Under the pieces are notes generated by a model, which was not told the DNA's origin, did no database searches, and saw nothing but the letters and a program-made list of their open reading frames with translations. Shown piece after piece: positions 30,541 to 40,111 of a stretch of 64,000 nucleotides of DNA. This stretch comes from Acinetobacter sp. C26M. Its GTDB lineage: Bacteria > Pseudomonadota > Gammaproteobacteria > Pseudomonadales > Moraxellaceae. Position 1 is the first letter of the stretch, and each line of letters starts with the position of its first letter. Position numbers and translations under genes: made by a program. The stretch lies in the NCBI RefSeq assembly GCF_023702675.1, contig NZ_CP098478.1, positions 868,001 to 932,000 on the forward strand, in the 5' to 3' direction.

Positions 30541-32337
30541 GTGAGCACTGATTTGAAGTCAACTTTTTTTACGGTCACAGTATTATCAACCGTTATTGCA
30601 TTCATGCCGATGGGGTATGCAAAAACACCTGCTCAAGCAGATAAAGTACTCCGTGTTGCATTTGAAGCACCAGATGATGGCTTTGATATGGTTAAAACTT
30701 TCAATTTTTATAGTGGCAGTGTTGCCGATGTAATTTTTGAAAGGTTGCTTCAATATGATTATCTAGCAAGCCCAGTTAAACTGGTACCTGCAACAGCTGA
30801 GAAGCTACCTGTTATTGAAAAGGATGGTCAAGTTTATATATTTAAAATAAAACCAAGGATTTATTTTACTGATGATCCGGCATTTAAAGGCAAGCGAAGA
30901 GAGCTAGTTGCAGAGGATTATGTATATTCAGTTAAGCGGATATTAGACCCTAAAAATCATGCTTCGGCATTTTCTTTTATTGATAATAAAATTATTGGTG
31001 CAAATGCATTGGTTGAGCAAGCCAAAAAAACAGGCACATTTAACTATGATGCCAAGATTGAAGGCGTAAAAGCTCTGGATAAATATACGATTCAATTCAC
31101 GCTGACGCAACCTGATTATAATTTTCCTTATATTTTGGCTTATAGCACCTTTGGCGCGACTGCACGTGAAGTTGTTGAATATTATAAAGATCGTTTGGCT
31201 ATGCATCCTGTGGGAACAGGGCCCTACATGCTGAGTAAGTATGTACCACGGAGTAAGATCGAACTAGTTGCCAATCCTGATTATCGTGGTTTTATCTGGA
31301 ATTTTAAATCTACAGGAACAGCTTGGGATAACCAACTTGTCAAAGAAATGAGTGGTAAGCAAATGCCGCAAATTGGTAAGGTCAATATCAGCATTATCGA
31401 AGAAGAACAATCACGTTGGCTGGCTTTTCAGTCTAAACAGCTTGATTTTGATAAGGTGACTTCAAGTGCAATTCCGAAAGTGCTCGATCAAAACAACCAG
31501 TTAAAAGCCGAAATGAAAAAACAGGGTATACGTCTCTATGCCAATAAAGAGGCAGAAATCACTTATTCTATGCTGAATATGCGGGACCCAATGGTTGGTG
31601 GTAATAGTCTGGATAAAATCGCATTAAGACGTGCCATCGCCATGTCTTTTAATGTCAATGAATATATTCGTATCTTAAGAAAAGGTCAGGCGGTTAAAGC
31701 TGAAATGCTAGTCCCTGCTGGCATTAATGGTCATAACCCGAATTATCGTAGCAGTATTGGTTATAACCCTTTACTGGCGAATAAATTGCTGGATCATTTC
31801 GGCTATAAAAAAGGTCAAGATGGTTATCGCAATCTGCCTAATGGTAAGCCTTTAACATTAAAAATAAATACCGAGAGTGGCACATCTTCTGTGATGTATT
31901 CTGAACTGTGGAAGAAGAATTTAGATGCAATCGGTATCCGAGCAGACTTCAAAGTAAGTAATTTTGCAGATAACTTAAAAGCCGCTACCCAGTGTCAATA
32001 CATGATGTGGAGTGGGGCATGGCATGCAGATTATCCAGAGGGTGAAAATTTCACCCAGTTGCTTTACGGTCCGAATGTTGGGCGTGGCAATCAGTCCTGT
32101 TATCAGTCAGCAGCCTATGACAGTTTATATAAGCAAGCGATGCAGCAGGCTCCTGAAAAACGTATGCCATTCTATGAAAAAATGAGCCGCCAAATTGAAG
32201 CAGATGGGACTTGGATTTTGCAAGATACACGGATTCGTAACTGGTTGATTCAACCTGAGGTTCAAGGCTTTAAAGCGCACCCAATTATGAATACCAATTG
32301 GCAATACTTAGATATTGTTTCACCAAATCAAAAATAA
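30541..32337 (+). CDS. Periplasmic oligopeptide-type binding protein (SBP family 5), first copy
   Basis: This 598-residue protein of the extracellular solute-binding family 5 (DppA/OppA/YejA type) has a signal peptide ending near PMGYAKTP. Family segments include YFTDDPAFKGKRRELVAEDYVYSVKRILDP, HPVGTGPYMLSKY and the C-terminal part of the fold. The length is close to YejA (about 600) and longer than DppA. It is first in the operon. The start is a GTG at 30541; a TTG at 30553, giving KSTFFTVTVLS, would make a more usual signal peptide. No strong Shine-Dalgarno sequence is seen for either. The ligand is unknown. Confidence 0.85.
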   Translation: MSTDLKSTFFTVTVLSTVIAFMPMGYAKTPAQADKVLRVAFEAPDDGFDMVKTFNFYSGSVADVIFERLLQYDYLASPVKLVPATAEKLPVIEKDGQVYIFKIKPRIYFTDDPAFKGKRRELVAEDYVYSVKRILDPKNHASAFSFIDNKIIGANALVEQAKKTGTFNYDAKIEGVKALDKYTIQFTLTQPDYNFPYILAYSTFGATAREVVEYYKDRLAMHPVGTGPYMLSKYVPRSKIELVANPDYRGFIWNFKSTGTAWDNQLVKEMSGKQMPQIGKVNISIIEEEQSRWLAFQSKQLDFDKVTSSAIPKVLDQNNQLKAEMKKQGIRLYANKEAEITYSMLNMRDPMVGGNSLDKIALRRAIAMSFNVNEYIRILRKGQAVKAEMLVPAGINGHNPNYRSSIGYNPLLANKLLDHFGYKKGQDGYRNLPNGKPLTLKINTESGTSSVMYSELWKKNLDAIGIRADFKVSNFADNLKAATQCQYMMWSGAWHADYPEGENFTQLLYGPNVGRGNQSCYQSAAYDSLYKQAMQQAPEKRMPFYEKMSRQIEADGTWILQDTRIRNWLIQPEVQGFKAHPIMNTNWQYLDIVSPNQK

Positions 32338-32348
32338 GCGATGCATTT

Positions 32349-34166
32349 ATGATGAAGCAAAATTTTAAACTTTCGATACAAGATTACGGTTTGGCATTGT
32401 TATTGGGGACCAGCTTAAGTTTGGGAGTAACGAGTGTAGAAGCAAAAAGCCCAGCCGATCCAAAAAAAGTACTGCGTTATGCTTTTCCTGTAGCGGAAAC
32501 TGGTTTTGATCCTGTGGCAACGCAAGACTTATATTCTGCTCATATTCTTCATTCGGTATTTGAAACCCTCTATACCTATGATTATTTAGCCTCACCAGCC
32601 AAGTTAATACCGAGAACCGCAGTCGCATTGCCTGAAGTCAGTGCGGATGGCCTAACCTATACTATTCGGATTCAGAAAGGGATCTATTTCACACCTGATC
32701 CTGCATTTAAGGGTAAGCCACGTGAGTTAACTGCGGCAGATTATGCGTATTCATTTAAACGATTAATTGATCCAAATCTACATTCTCCAAACAGTTGGTT
32801 GTTCGAAGATAAAATCGCTGGAATAGACACGCTTATTCAACAGGCCAGTAAAACAGGAAAATTTAATTACGATCAGCCGATGGCTGGGATACAAACACCT
32901 GATCGTTATACCTTGGTCATTCGTTTAAAAGAACCGAATCATAATTTTCCGATGCTCTTGGCGCATCAACCGACGGGTGCAGTAGCACGAGAGGTAATTG
33001 AAAAATATCGTGATAAAGCGGGCTATGTGATGGGACGCCCTGTAGGAACAGGTCCTTATATGCTGTCACATTGGACACCGGGTTCACGGATTATTTTGAA
33101 GGCAAACCCAGATTATCGTGGTTTTACATGGGATTTTAAGGCCAGCAGTCCAGAAGATCAAAAAATCGTACAACAAATGCAAGGCAAGAGAATGCCGCAA
33201 ATTGGTGTTGTCGATATTCAGGTGATTGAAGAATCACAATCAGGTTGGTTATCGTTCCAAAAAGATGGTCTGGATTTATTTACGCTGGATGGTGAATTAC
33301 CTGTACAAGCACTCCAAACGGATGGCAGTTTAAAGCCAGAGTTAGCCAAGAAGGGCATCCAACTGTCTCGTATTTCTGACCCATCGATTGATTATCTGTA
33401 CTGGAATATTCAAAACCCTGTGGTTGGTGGTCTGAGTAAAGACAAAATCGCATTGCGCCGTGCGATGTCGATGGCCATTTCTAAGGATAAATTTATTAGT
33501 ATCTTGGCCAAAGGGAATGCCAAAAAACTCGAATCTCCGATTCCCTTTGGCGTAGCTGGATACGATCCAAATTACAAAAGCAGCATTCCTTATTCTGTTA
33601 AAGCTGCAAACTTACTACTCGATCGTTACAACTACAAAGTCGGGAAAAATGGTTGGCGGACTTTACCTGACGGAAAGCCTTTAGTCATTGAGTTTATGCC
33701 TTCTAGTAGCAGTGCGCGTAGCATGCAAATGGCGGAGTTGCTCAAGAAAGATTTGACCAGTATTAAAATTAATATGGTGTCCAAACCTGTACCTTTTGCT
33801 GAAGGTTTAAAAGCAGAAAAACAATGTAAGACCATGTTCAAGGCATCAGCTTGGGTGGCTGATTATCCAGATGCAGACAATTTTGTGCAGTTGTTCTATG
33901 GCAATAATATTCACGCAACCAATCATACCTGCTTTAAATTACCTGAATATGACCGTTTATATGAGCAATCACAAAAGCTTGATGATGGTCCTGAACGGGA
34001 TCTGTTGTACCGCAAAATGTCGCGACTGTTAGAGTTTTATAATCCTGTGCAATTCATTTCCACGCGTTATCGCAATGTCGTCGTACAGCCTCGTGTCATT
34101 GGTTATAAGAAGCATCCAATTTTGCCAGCAGAATGGATGTATATCGATATTCAAGATAAGAAATAA
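32349..34166 (+). CDS. Periplasmic oligopeptide-type binding protein (SBP family 5), second copy
   Basis: This 605-residue protein is clearly a paralogue of the gene before it. Shared blocks include KVLRYAFPVAETGFDPV, YTYDYLASPAKL, YFTPDPAFKGKPRELTAADYAYSFKRLIDP, RPVGTGPYMLSHW and IALRRAMSMAIS. It has its own signal region (GLALLLGTSLSLGVTSVEA). It starts 11 bases after the first copy; the ATG at 32349 or the one at 32352 could serve. Two binding proteins for one permease suggest a widened ligand range. Local divergence is enough to exclude a recent exact duplication. Confidence 0.87.
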   Translation: MMKQNFKLSIQDYGLALLLGTSLSLGVTSVEAKSPADPKKVLRYAFPVAETGFDPVATQDLYSAHILHSVFETLYTYDYLASPAKLIPRTAVALPEVSADGLTYTIRIQKGIYFTPDPAFKGKPRELTAADYAYSFKRLIDPNLHSPNSWLFEDKIAGIDTLIQQASKTGKFNYDQPMAGIQTPDRYTLVIRLKEPNHNFPMLLAHQPTGAVAREVIEKYRDKAGYVMGRPVGTGPYMLSHWTPGSRIILKANPDYRGFTWDFKASSPEDQKIVQQMQGKRMPQIGVVDIQVIEESQSGWLSFQKDGLDLFTLDGELPVQALQTDGSLKPELAKKGIQLSRISDPSIDYLYWNIQNPVVGGLSKDKIALRRAMSMAISKDKFISILAKGNAKKLESPIPFGVAGYDPNYKSSIPYSVKAANLLLDRYNYKVGKNGWRTLPDGKPLVIEFMPSSSSARSMQMAELLKKDLTSIKINMVSKPVPFAEGLKAEKQCKTMFKASAWVADYPDADNFVQLFYGNNIHATNHTCFKLPEYDRLYEQSQKLDDGPERDLLYRKMSRLLEFYNPVQFISTRYRNVVVQPRVIGYKKHPILPAEWMYIDIQDKK

Positions 34167-34191
34167 GCAACAAATTAAATTGGAGAGAAAA

Positions 34192-36210
34192 ATGGCGAAA
34201 AAAACGTTGAAGTTATCGACACTGGGTCTGTTATCAATAGCGGTTGCGGGAATGAGTCAATGCATATGGGCTGAAAGCACACGAACAACTTTACCGATTT
34301 TAAAAACGGCTGATAGTGCCCAATGGTGTGATGCCAATTTACAAACCTTAAAGCAACGTATTGCTCAACTGGAAAAACAAAATATTAAGCCCCAATCTGA
34401 TGCAGCTCCTGTGTTGGCGGAATGGGATCAGTTGATGGCAAGTTTTGAGGATTTTTCAGGGCCAATTAGCTTATATAGCAATGTTGATCCAGATGCTAAA
34501 TTACGCCAAGCGGCTGAAGATTGTGAAGTCAAACTCAATCAACTACAAACTGAAATCTATCAGAACCCGAAGTTGTATCAACGCTTTAAAAACACAAAAG
34601 CCAACGATGCAATTGATACCAAGTACCGCCAAGATATTCTTGATGCCTTTGAAGATACTGGGGTACAGCTCCCAGCTGCAAAAAGAGCACGGGTCAAAAC
34701 TATTTTTGATGAGCTCACCAAGCTTTCACAAGAGTTTTCTCGCAATATTCGTGATAATCCAGAAAAATTAGAATTTACACCTGCTGAGTTAAAAGGCTTA
34801 CCAGATAGTTATATTTCAGGCCTAAAGAAAAATGATAAAGGCAATTATTTACTAGGTTTTGAATATCCAGAATACCAACCTTTTATGGAGCTGGCGGACA
34901 GTGATGATGCACGTAAACGTTATCAAACCGCATTTACACGTCGTGGTACAGAAAAGAACTTGGTTTTACTCAAACAAATTATTGACTTACGCTATGAGTT
35001 GGCGCAGTTGTTTGGTCAGCCAAGTTATGCTGATTGGGCTTTAAAGAAGCGTATGGCGAAAACGCCAAAAACGGTCAACACTTTCTTGGCCGATGTACAT
35101 AAAGTCGTTGCACCACTAGAGCAAAAAGAGGTGGAAGAATTACGTACTTTTAAAGCCAAGACTTTAAACACAACTGTAGAAAAAGCTGAAATTAACCGTT
35201 GGAATGTGGGTTATTGGAGCGAGAAATTACGTAAAGATAAGTATCAGATCGACCAAGAAAAACTGCGCGAGTATTTCCCAACCTTAGCTGCACAAAAGTG
35301 GTTATTTTCGATTTCTTCTGATCTTTATGGCATTGAATTCAAGCCAGCCAAAGTCGCTGCATGGCAAGATGAAGTGGAGTATTACGATGTCACTGACAAA
35401 AAAACAGGCGAAGTCCTGGGTGGCTTGTACATGGATAAATTCCCACGTGAAGGCAAGTACGGGCATGCAGCGGTCTGGGGTGTCTATGGTGGCAGTACGC
35501 TGAGTAAGCGTAAACCAATTTCAGTCTTGGTCACTAACTTTAACCGCAAAGGTTTAAATAGTGATGAATTGGAAACCTTTGTGCACGAGTTTGGTCATGC
35601 CTTACATGGCATTTTATCAAAAACTCGTTATTCAGGTCAGTCAGGCACATCGGTAGAGCGCGACTTTGTTGAAGCACCATCACAAATGTATGAAGAGTGG
35701 GCACGTCGTAAAGAGACCTTATCGAAAGTAGCTGACTACTGTGATCCAGCTTGTCCGCGCGTTGACGATGCACTGATTGCGCGTCTTAAATCAGTACACA
35801 ATTATGGGCGTGGTATGCGTTATGCACGTCAAACGCTTTATGCACAGTACGATATGGCACTTCATGGCTCAGATGCACTGAAAGTACAGCCGATGGATGT
35901 TTGGAAAAAAATGGAATCGGCAACCGCATTGGGTTATGTACCGAACACCGAGTTCCCAGGGCAGTTTGGACATTTGATGGGCTATCAAGCGGGCTATTAT
36001 GGTTATATGTGGTCTGAAGTATTGGCCTTGGATATGTTATCGGCTTTTGGCGACAATTTGAATAATGCAGAAGTAGGGCAACGCTACCGTCAAACTATTC
36101 TGTCACAAGGTAGTCAAAAGAATGCAGCGCAACTGGTCAAAGACTTTTTAGGCAGAGAGCCAGATAACAAAGCCTTCTTTAATGAAATTACAGGTCAACG
36201 GGTCAAATAA
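34192..36210 (+). CDS. Exported M3-family oligopeptidase
   Basis: This 672-residue zinc metallopeptidase has HEFGH at residues 465-469 (VHEFGHALHG) and the third ligand Glu at about 494 in DFVEAPSQMYEEWA, the M3 (thimet oligopeptidase/Dcp/OpdA) pattern. A signal peptide is evident (LKLSTLGLLSIAVAGMSQCIWAES), so it should act in the periplasm, unlike cytosolic OpdA. It would trim peptides of up to about 20 residues. TTGGAG lies just upstream of the ATG at 34192. It lies inside the importer operon, between binding-protein and permease genes, so its job is probably to cut or process the imported peptides. Confidence 0.88.
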   Translation: MAKKTLKLSTLGLLSIAVAGMSQCIWAESTRTTLPILKTADSAQWCDANLQTLKQRIAQLEKQNIKPQSDAAPVLAEWDQLMASFEDFSGPISLYSNVDPDAKLRQAAEDCEVKLNQLQTEIYQNPKLYQRFKNTKANDAIDTKYRQDILDAFEDTGVQLPAAKRARVKTIFDELTKLSQEFSRNIRDNPEKLEFTPAELKGLPDSYISGLKKNDKGNYLLGFEYPEYQPFMELADSDDARKRYQTAFTRRGTEKNLVLLKQIIDLRYELAQLFGQPSYADWALKKRMAKTPKTVNTFLADVHKVVAPLEQKEVEELRTFKAKTLNTTVEKAEINRWNVGYWSEKLRKDKYQIDQEKLREYFPTLAAQKWLFSISSDLYGIEFKPAKVAAWQDEVEYYDVTDKKTGEVLGGLYMDKFPREGKYGHAAVWGVYGGSTLSKRKPISVLVTNFNRKGLNSDELETFVHEFGHALHGILSKTRYSGQSGTSVERDFVEAPSQMYEEWARRKETLSKVADYCDPACPRVDDALIARLKSVHNYGRGMRYARQTLYAQYDMALHGSDALKVQPMDVWKKMESATALGYVPNTEFPGQFGHLMGYQAGYYGYMWSEVLALDMLSAFGDNLNNAEVGQRYRQTILSQGSQKNAAQLVKDFLGREPDNKAFFNEITGQRVK

Positions 36211-36222
36211 GGATTTGCCATT

Positions 36223-37161
36223 ATGCTTGCTTATGTCGTGCGCAGACTATGGCAAATGATCCCGACCATGTTGGGTGTCATTCTGCTGATTTTCTTCTTG
36301 TTTAACTGGGTGGGGGGCGATCCTGCATATATTTTGGCAGGAAAAATGTCGAACCCAGAGCAAATCGAAAACATCCGTAAACAGTTAGGGGTCGATCAAC
36401 CTTATTATGTGCAGCTGTGGATTTTCATTAAACAGATTCTGACTTTTGATTATGGTGCGAGTTGGAGTACGGGTGAATCAGTCTCTCAGATTATCTTGAC
36501 TCGTTTAGGGCCATCGTTAACGTTATTGATTCCACTCACGATTTTACAAACGGTGATTTCAATTATCTTGGCATTGGCGGTTGCATCGGTTCGTGGTTCA
36601 TTGACAGATCGTATGGTGATGATGCTCTGTACCATTGGTATGTCGATCAGTATCTTGGTGTATATCATCGTTTTCCAATATGTTTTGGCATATCAGTTAA
36701 GTTGGTTCCCAGTACAAGGTTGGAGTGATAGCTTTAGCCAAAATCTATTTCATTATGCGCTGTTGCCGATCTTAATTATGTTGGTGGTCAGTATTGCCCC
36801 AACGCTACGTTTATATCGCAGCTTCGTATTAGACGAAATTAACCAAGATTATGTGCGGACTGCACGTGCCAAAGGTGTGGGTGAGTCGCGTGTACTTGGT
36901 GTGCATGTATTGCGTAATGCCTCAATTCCAATCGTCACTGAAGTGATGGCTAGCCTGCCAGCGTTACTCATTGGTGCTTTCCTGATTGAGCGATTCTTTG
37001 GTATTCCAGGCATAGGACGGGAAATTATTATTGCCGTTGAGCGTAGCGACTTTCCTGTGATTAAAGCGATTACAGTGTATATCGCTGCGGTTACCATGAT
37101 TTTTAACTTGATCGCCGATCTGATTTATAAGCTCCTCGATCCTCGTGTACAGTTGAAGTAG
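36223..37161 (+). CDS. Peptide-type ABC transporter permease (DppB/YejB-like)
   Basis: This 312-residue inner-membrane permease has six membrane segments. It starts with the family hallmark MLAYVVRRLWQMIPTMLGVILLIF. The EAA loop that contacts the ATPase appears as DYVRTARAKGVGESRVLGVHVLRNA. AAGGA lies upstream, 12 bases after the peptidase gene. It pairs with the next permease to form the channel. Confidence 0.9.
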   Translation: MLAYVVRRLWQMIPTMLGVILLIFFLFNWVGGDPAYILAGKMSNPEQIENIRKQLGVDQPYYVQLWIFIKQILTFDYGASWSTGESVSQIILTRLGPSLTLLIPLTILQTVISIILALAVASVRGSLTDRMVMMLCTIGMSISILVYIIVFQYVLAYQLSWFPVQGWSDSFSQNLFHYALLPILIMLVVSIAPTLRLYRSFVLDEINQDYVRTARAKGVGESRVLGVHVLRNASIPIVTEVMASLPALLIGAFLIERFFGIPGIGREIIIAVERSDFPVIKAITVYIAAVTMIFNLIADLIYKLLDPRVQLK

Positions 37162-37171
37162 GAGGATGACG

Positions 37172-38314
37172 ATGCTCAGTACAATTTTTAAAGGCAAAAG
37201 CTCCTCAAATGAATCATCTGCTTCAACAGGGCTCTGGCATTTGGCTCTGAATCGGCTGAAATCAGATCGGATCGCTGTGGTTTCTTTTCTAGTGGTGTTG
37301 TTTTATTTCATCCTACTCGCTTTATCTATGACAGGAGTAATTGCCTCTAACTGGAATAAAGAAGTTGCTGTCAGTTACGCACCACCGACATTTTTAGGTG
37401 CAGATACCGAGTCTGATCAAATTAATGCAAATACTGAAAGCACAACAGCTTTACCTGAAAATCCAGTTGATCCTCTAAAAGACATTATTCAACAACTCAA
37501 TACCGAAATTCAGGCTGAACAACAAGCTGGAGCTGTAATTGATGATTATGGCATGGTCGATCCGCTGGCTGAGGATATGAAACAGATTGATCAGCAGTTA
37601 GGTGGACATCTCCTTGATCAAAAGCAAGAGTTAAAAACTACTTTGCCTTTTGGGGCGGATAAGTGGGGACAAGATGTTTTATTAAAGACCATTAAAGGGG
37701 CTGAAACGTCAATTTTAGTCGGCTTACTCTCTGCATTATTGGCAGTGGTGATAGGTACTTTCCTTGGTGCAATTGCTGGATATTTTGGCGGTTGGGTGGA
37801 TGATGTTCTGAATTGGTTCTATAACATTTTCACCTCGATTCCTTATCTGTTATTGGTATTGGCCATTGCGGCAGTACTACAACAAAAAGGGATTCTGTCG
37901 ATTGTGCTGATTTTAGGTTTAACCGGTTGGACTGGGGTATTCCGTTTAATTCGTGCTGAATACATGAAACACAAATCGCGTGAATATGTACTTGCAGCCA
38001 AAGCCATTGGAGTCAGTCATTTACGTCGGATGTTTGTACATATTTTCCCCAATGTCAGTCATATCGCCTTGGTACAGATTTCGATTCTGGTGGTGTCATT
38101 TATTAAATCAGAAGTGATTCTGAGCTTCCTTGGTTTTGGTGTACCTGTTGGGGTGGTGTCTTGGGGCAGTATGCTGAATGAAGCGCAAAGTGAATTGATC
38201 TTGGGCAAATGGTGGCAATTGGCAGCGGCATCAATTGCCATGGCTGTATTAGTCACAGCATTCTCGATGTTTACTGATGCATTACGTGATGCATTAGATC
38301 CTAAGTTGAAATAG
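37172..38314 (+). CDS. Peptide-type ABC transporter permease (DppC/YejE-like) with enlarged periplasmic loop
   Basis: This 380-residue permease has a first membrane segment at about residues 33-58. The usual DppC/YejE core begins with FGADKWGQDVLLKTIKGAETS (near 160), and its EAA loop is REYVLAAKAIGVSHLRRMFVHIFPN. Between them are about 80 extra acidic, Gln-rich residues (about 76-156) where the family has a short loop. AGGAGG lies six bases before the ATG at 37172; a nearer ATG at 37166 is too close to it. The extra loop faces the periplasm and could touch the binding proteins or the peptidase. Confidence 0.88.
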   Translation: MLSTIFKGKSSSNESSASTGLWHLALNRLKSDRIAVVSFLVVLFYFILLALSMTGVIASNWNKEVAVSYAPPTFLGADTESDQINANTESTTALPENPVDPLKDIIQQLNTEIQAEQQAGAVIDDYGMVDPLAEDMKQIDQQLGGHLLDQKQELKTTLPFGADKWGQDVLLKTIKGAETSILVGLLSALLAVVIGTFLGAIAGYFGGWVDDVLNWFYNIFTSIPYLLLVLAIAAVLQQKGILSIVLILGLTGWTGVFRLIRAEYMKHKSREYVLAAKAIGVSHLRRMFVHIFPNVSHIALVQISILVVSFIKSEVILSFLGFGVPVGVVSWGSMLNEAQSELILGKWWQLAAASIAMAVLVTAFSMFTDALRDALDPKLK

Positions 38315-38326
38315 CGGAGAGACAAA

Positions 38327-40057
38327 ATGCAATATCAGAATGAAACGCTATTACGTGTCGATAATCTCCGTGTCAGCTTTAAAGGAGAAAATAAACAATG
38401 GATCGAAACAGTCAAAGGAATTTCATTTTCGATTCCTAAAAACAAAACTGTGGCTTTGGTTGGCGAATCTGGCAGTGGTAAATCGGTCACGTCCTTGGCG
38501 GTGATGGGGTTGCTGCCAAAAGGGCAAAGCCAAATTGCTGAACAGAGCCAAATTCGCTTTGAAGGTAAAGATTTACTCAATTTATCTGCCAAAGAGATTC
38601 GGAAGATTTGCGGTAAGGAAATTGCAATGATTTTCCAAGAGCCTATGTCATCTTTAAATCCTGTCTTTACCGTGGGAGATCAAATTGCTGAGGTATTGCG
38701 TATCCATTTAGGCATGGGGCGTAAGCAAGCGAGAACACGCGTAATTGAGTTACTGAAGGAAGTGGGTATTCCAGCGCCTGAAACCAAGATTGATGCTTAC
38801 CCGAGTCAGCTTTCAGGTGGTCAGCAACAACGGGTGATGATTGCGATGGCAATTGCCTGTGAGCCAAAGTTATTGATTGCAGATGAACCGACCACTGCTT
38901 TGGATGTCACCATTCAAAAGCAGATCATTGATTTGTTGGAATCTTTACGCCAACGCCATGAAATGTCGATGCTATTTATTACCCATGATTTAGCATTGGT
39001 GGGAGAAATTGCCGATGAAGTGATTGTAATGCGGCATGGTGAAATTCGTGAATGTGGTCCAGTTGAACAAGTACTGGAGCAGCCCAAAGATGTGTATACC
39101 CGCGCTTTGCTGCATTGCCGCCCGCAATTGTCGACCCGTCCATACCGTTTACCTGTGACCAGTGATTTTATGCAGCAGGATGAAAATGGACAACTGATTG
39201 AAGCCACCAATCTGTCCGATTTAAATCTGAAACAGCGTGTCCGTGGTTTGTCTGGTGATGAACCGATTGTGCTTGATGTTAAAGATCTGAAAAAGTCGTT
39301 TTATAGCCGTAAGGGCTTGTGGGGGCGAGAAGAATTTCAAGCCGTTAAAGGTGTCTCTTTTCAATTGGCGAAAGGTAAAACCCTTGGTCTGGTTGGTGAG
39401 TCAGGTTCAGGTAAAACCACCATTGGTTTGTTGCTGATGCGCTTGCATGAAGCAACAGGTGGACAAGCCTTGATTGGTGGAAAAGATATTCTGGCGATGA
39501 GTGAGAAAGAGTTTTGTCAGTATCAACGCAAAATTCAAATCATTTTCCAGAACCCTTATGCTTCACTCAATCCACGCTTTACCATCGGGCAGATTTTATT
39601 GGAACCGATGCGGATCCATGGCATTGGTCAAAACGATGCTGAACGTAAAAAGATTGCATTGGAACTGTTGGAACGCGTGAGTTTACCAACACAAGCTTAT
39701 GATCGTTATCCGCATGAGTTTTCTGGTGGGCAACGACAACGAATTGCAATTGCACGGTGCTTAACTTTGAAACCAGAGATTTTAATCTGTGATGAATCAG
39801 TTTCTGCACTGGATGTTTCAGTACAGGCACAGGTACTCAACTTATTGCAGGATTTACAGGATGAGTTTGGTCTGAGTTATATTTTTATTTCACATGATTT
39901 ATCTGTCGTGAAATATATTTCTGATCAAGTAATGGTGATGAATCATGGCGAACTGGTTGAAATTGCCAATTCGGACGAACTGTATTTACATCCACAACAT
40001 GAATATACCAAGAAGCTACTGAATGCGATCCCGCAAGGTATTGTTCAGCATATTTAA
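38327..40057 (+). CDS. Peptide-type ABC transporter ATPase with two fused domains (YejF-like)
   Basis: This 576-residue protein has two complete ABC domains, equal to DppD and DppF fused. The first has VGESGSGKS, LSGGQQQRVMIAMAIA and LIADEPTTALD. The second, from about residue 315, has VGESGSGKTT, FSGGQRQRIAIARCL and ICDESVSALD. This fusion is the YejF/GsiA arrangement. GGAG lies seven bases before the ATG. It powers the two permeases above and ends the operon before a strong terminator. Confidence 0.93.
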   Translation: MQYQNETLLRVDNLRVSFKGENKQWIETVKGISFSIPKNKTVALVGESGSGKSVTSLAVMGLLPKGQSQIAEQSQIRFEGKDLLNLSAKEIRKICGKEIAMIFQEPMSSLNPVFTVGDQIAEVLRIHLGMGRKQARTRVIELLKEVGIPAPETKIDAYPSQLSGGQQQRVMIAMAIACEPKLLIADEPTTALDVTIQKQIIDLLESLRQRHEMSMLFITHDLALVGEIADEVIVMRHGEIRECGPVEQVLEQPKDVYTRALLHCRPQLSTRPYRLPVTSDFMQQDENGQLIEATNLSDLNLKQRVRGLSGDEPIVLDVKDLKKSFYSRKGLWGREEFQAVKGVSFQLAKGKTLGLVGESGSGKTTIGLLLMRLHEATGGQALIGGKDILAMSEKEFCQYQRKIQIIFQNPYASLNPRFTIGQILLEPMRIHGIGQNDAERKKIALELLERVSLPTQAYDRYPHEFSGGQRQRIAIARCLTLKPEILICDESVSALDVSVQAQVLNLLQDLQDEFGLSYIFISHDLSVVKYISDQVMVMNHGELVEIANSDELYLHPQHEYTKKLLNAIPQGIVQHI

Positions 40058-40063
40058 AACCAA

Positions 40064-40094
40064 TAAAAAAACGCTCTATTCAGAGCGTTTTTTT
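40064..40094. terminator. Bidirectional terminator between importer operon and rluB
   Basis: The stem AAAAAAACGCTCT/AGAGCGTTTTTTT has loop ATTC and T-runs on both strands, between convergent genes. Confidence 0.92.
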
Positions 40095-40111
40095 ATGATC
40101 AGCAATAAGAA

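Noticed and set aside
30541..34166. One binding-protein gene split by a frameshift
   Set aside because: Each half is a full-length 600-residue protein with its own signal peptide; they are tandem paralogues.
34075..34191. Longer start for the M3 peptidase
   Set aside because: It overlaps the second binding-protein gene by about 90 bases; the ATG at 34192 has TTGGAG upstream and opens a proper signal peptide.
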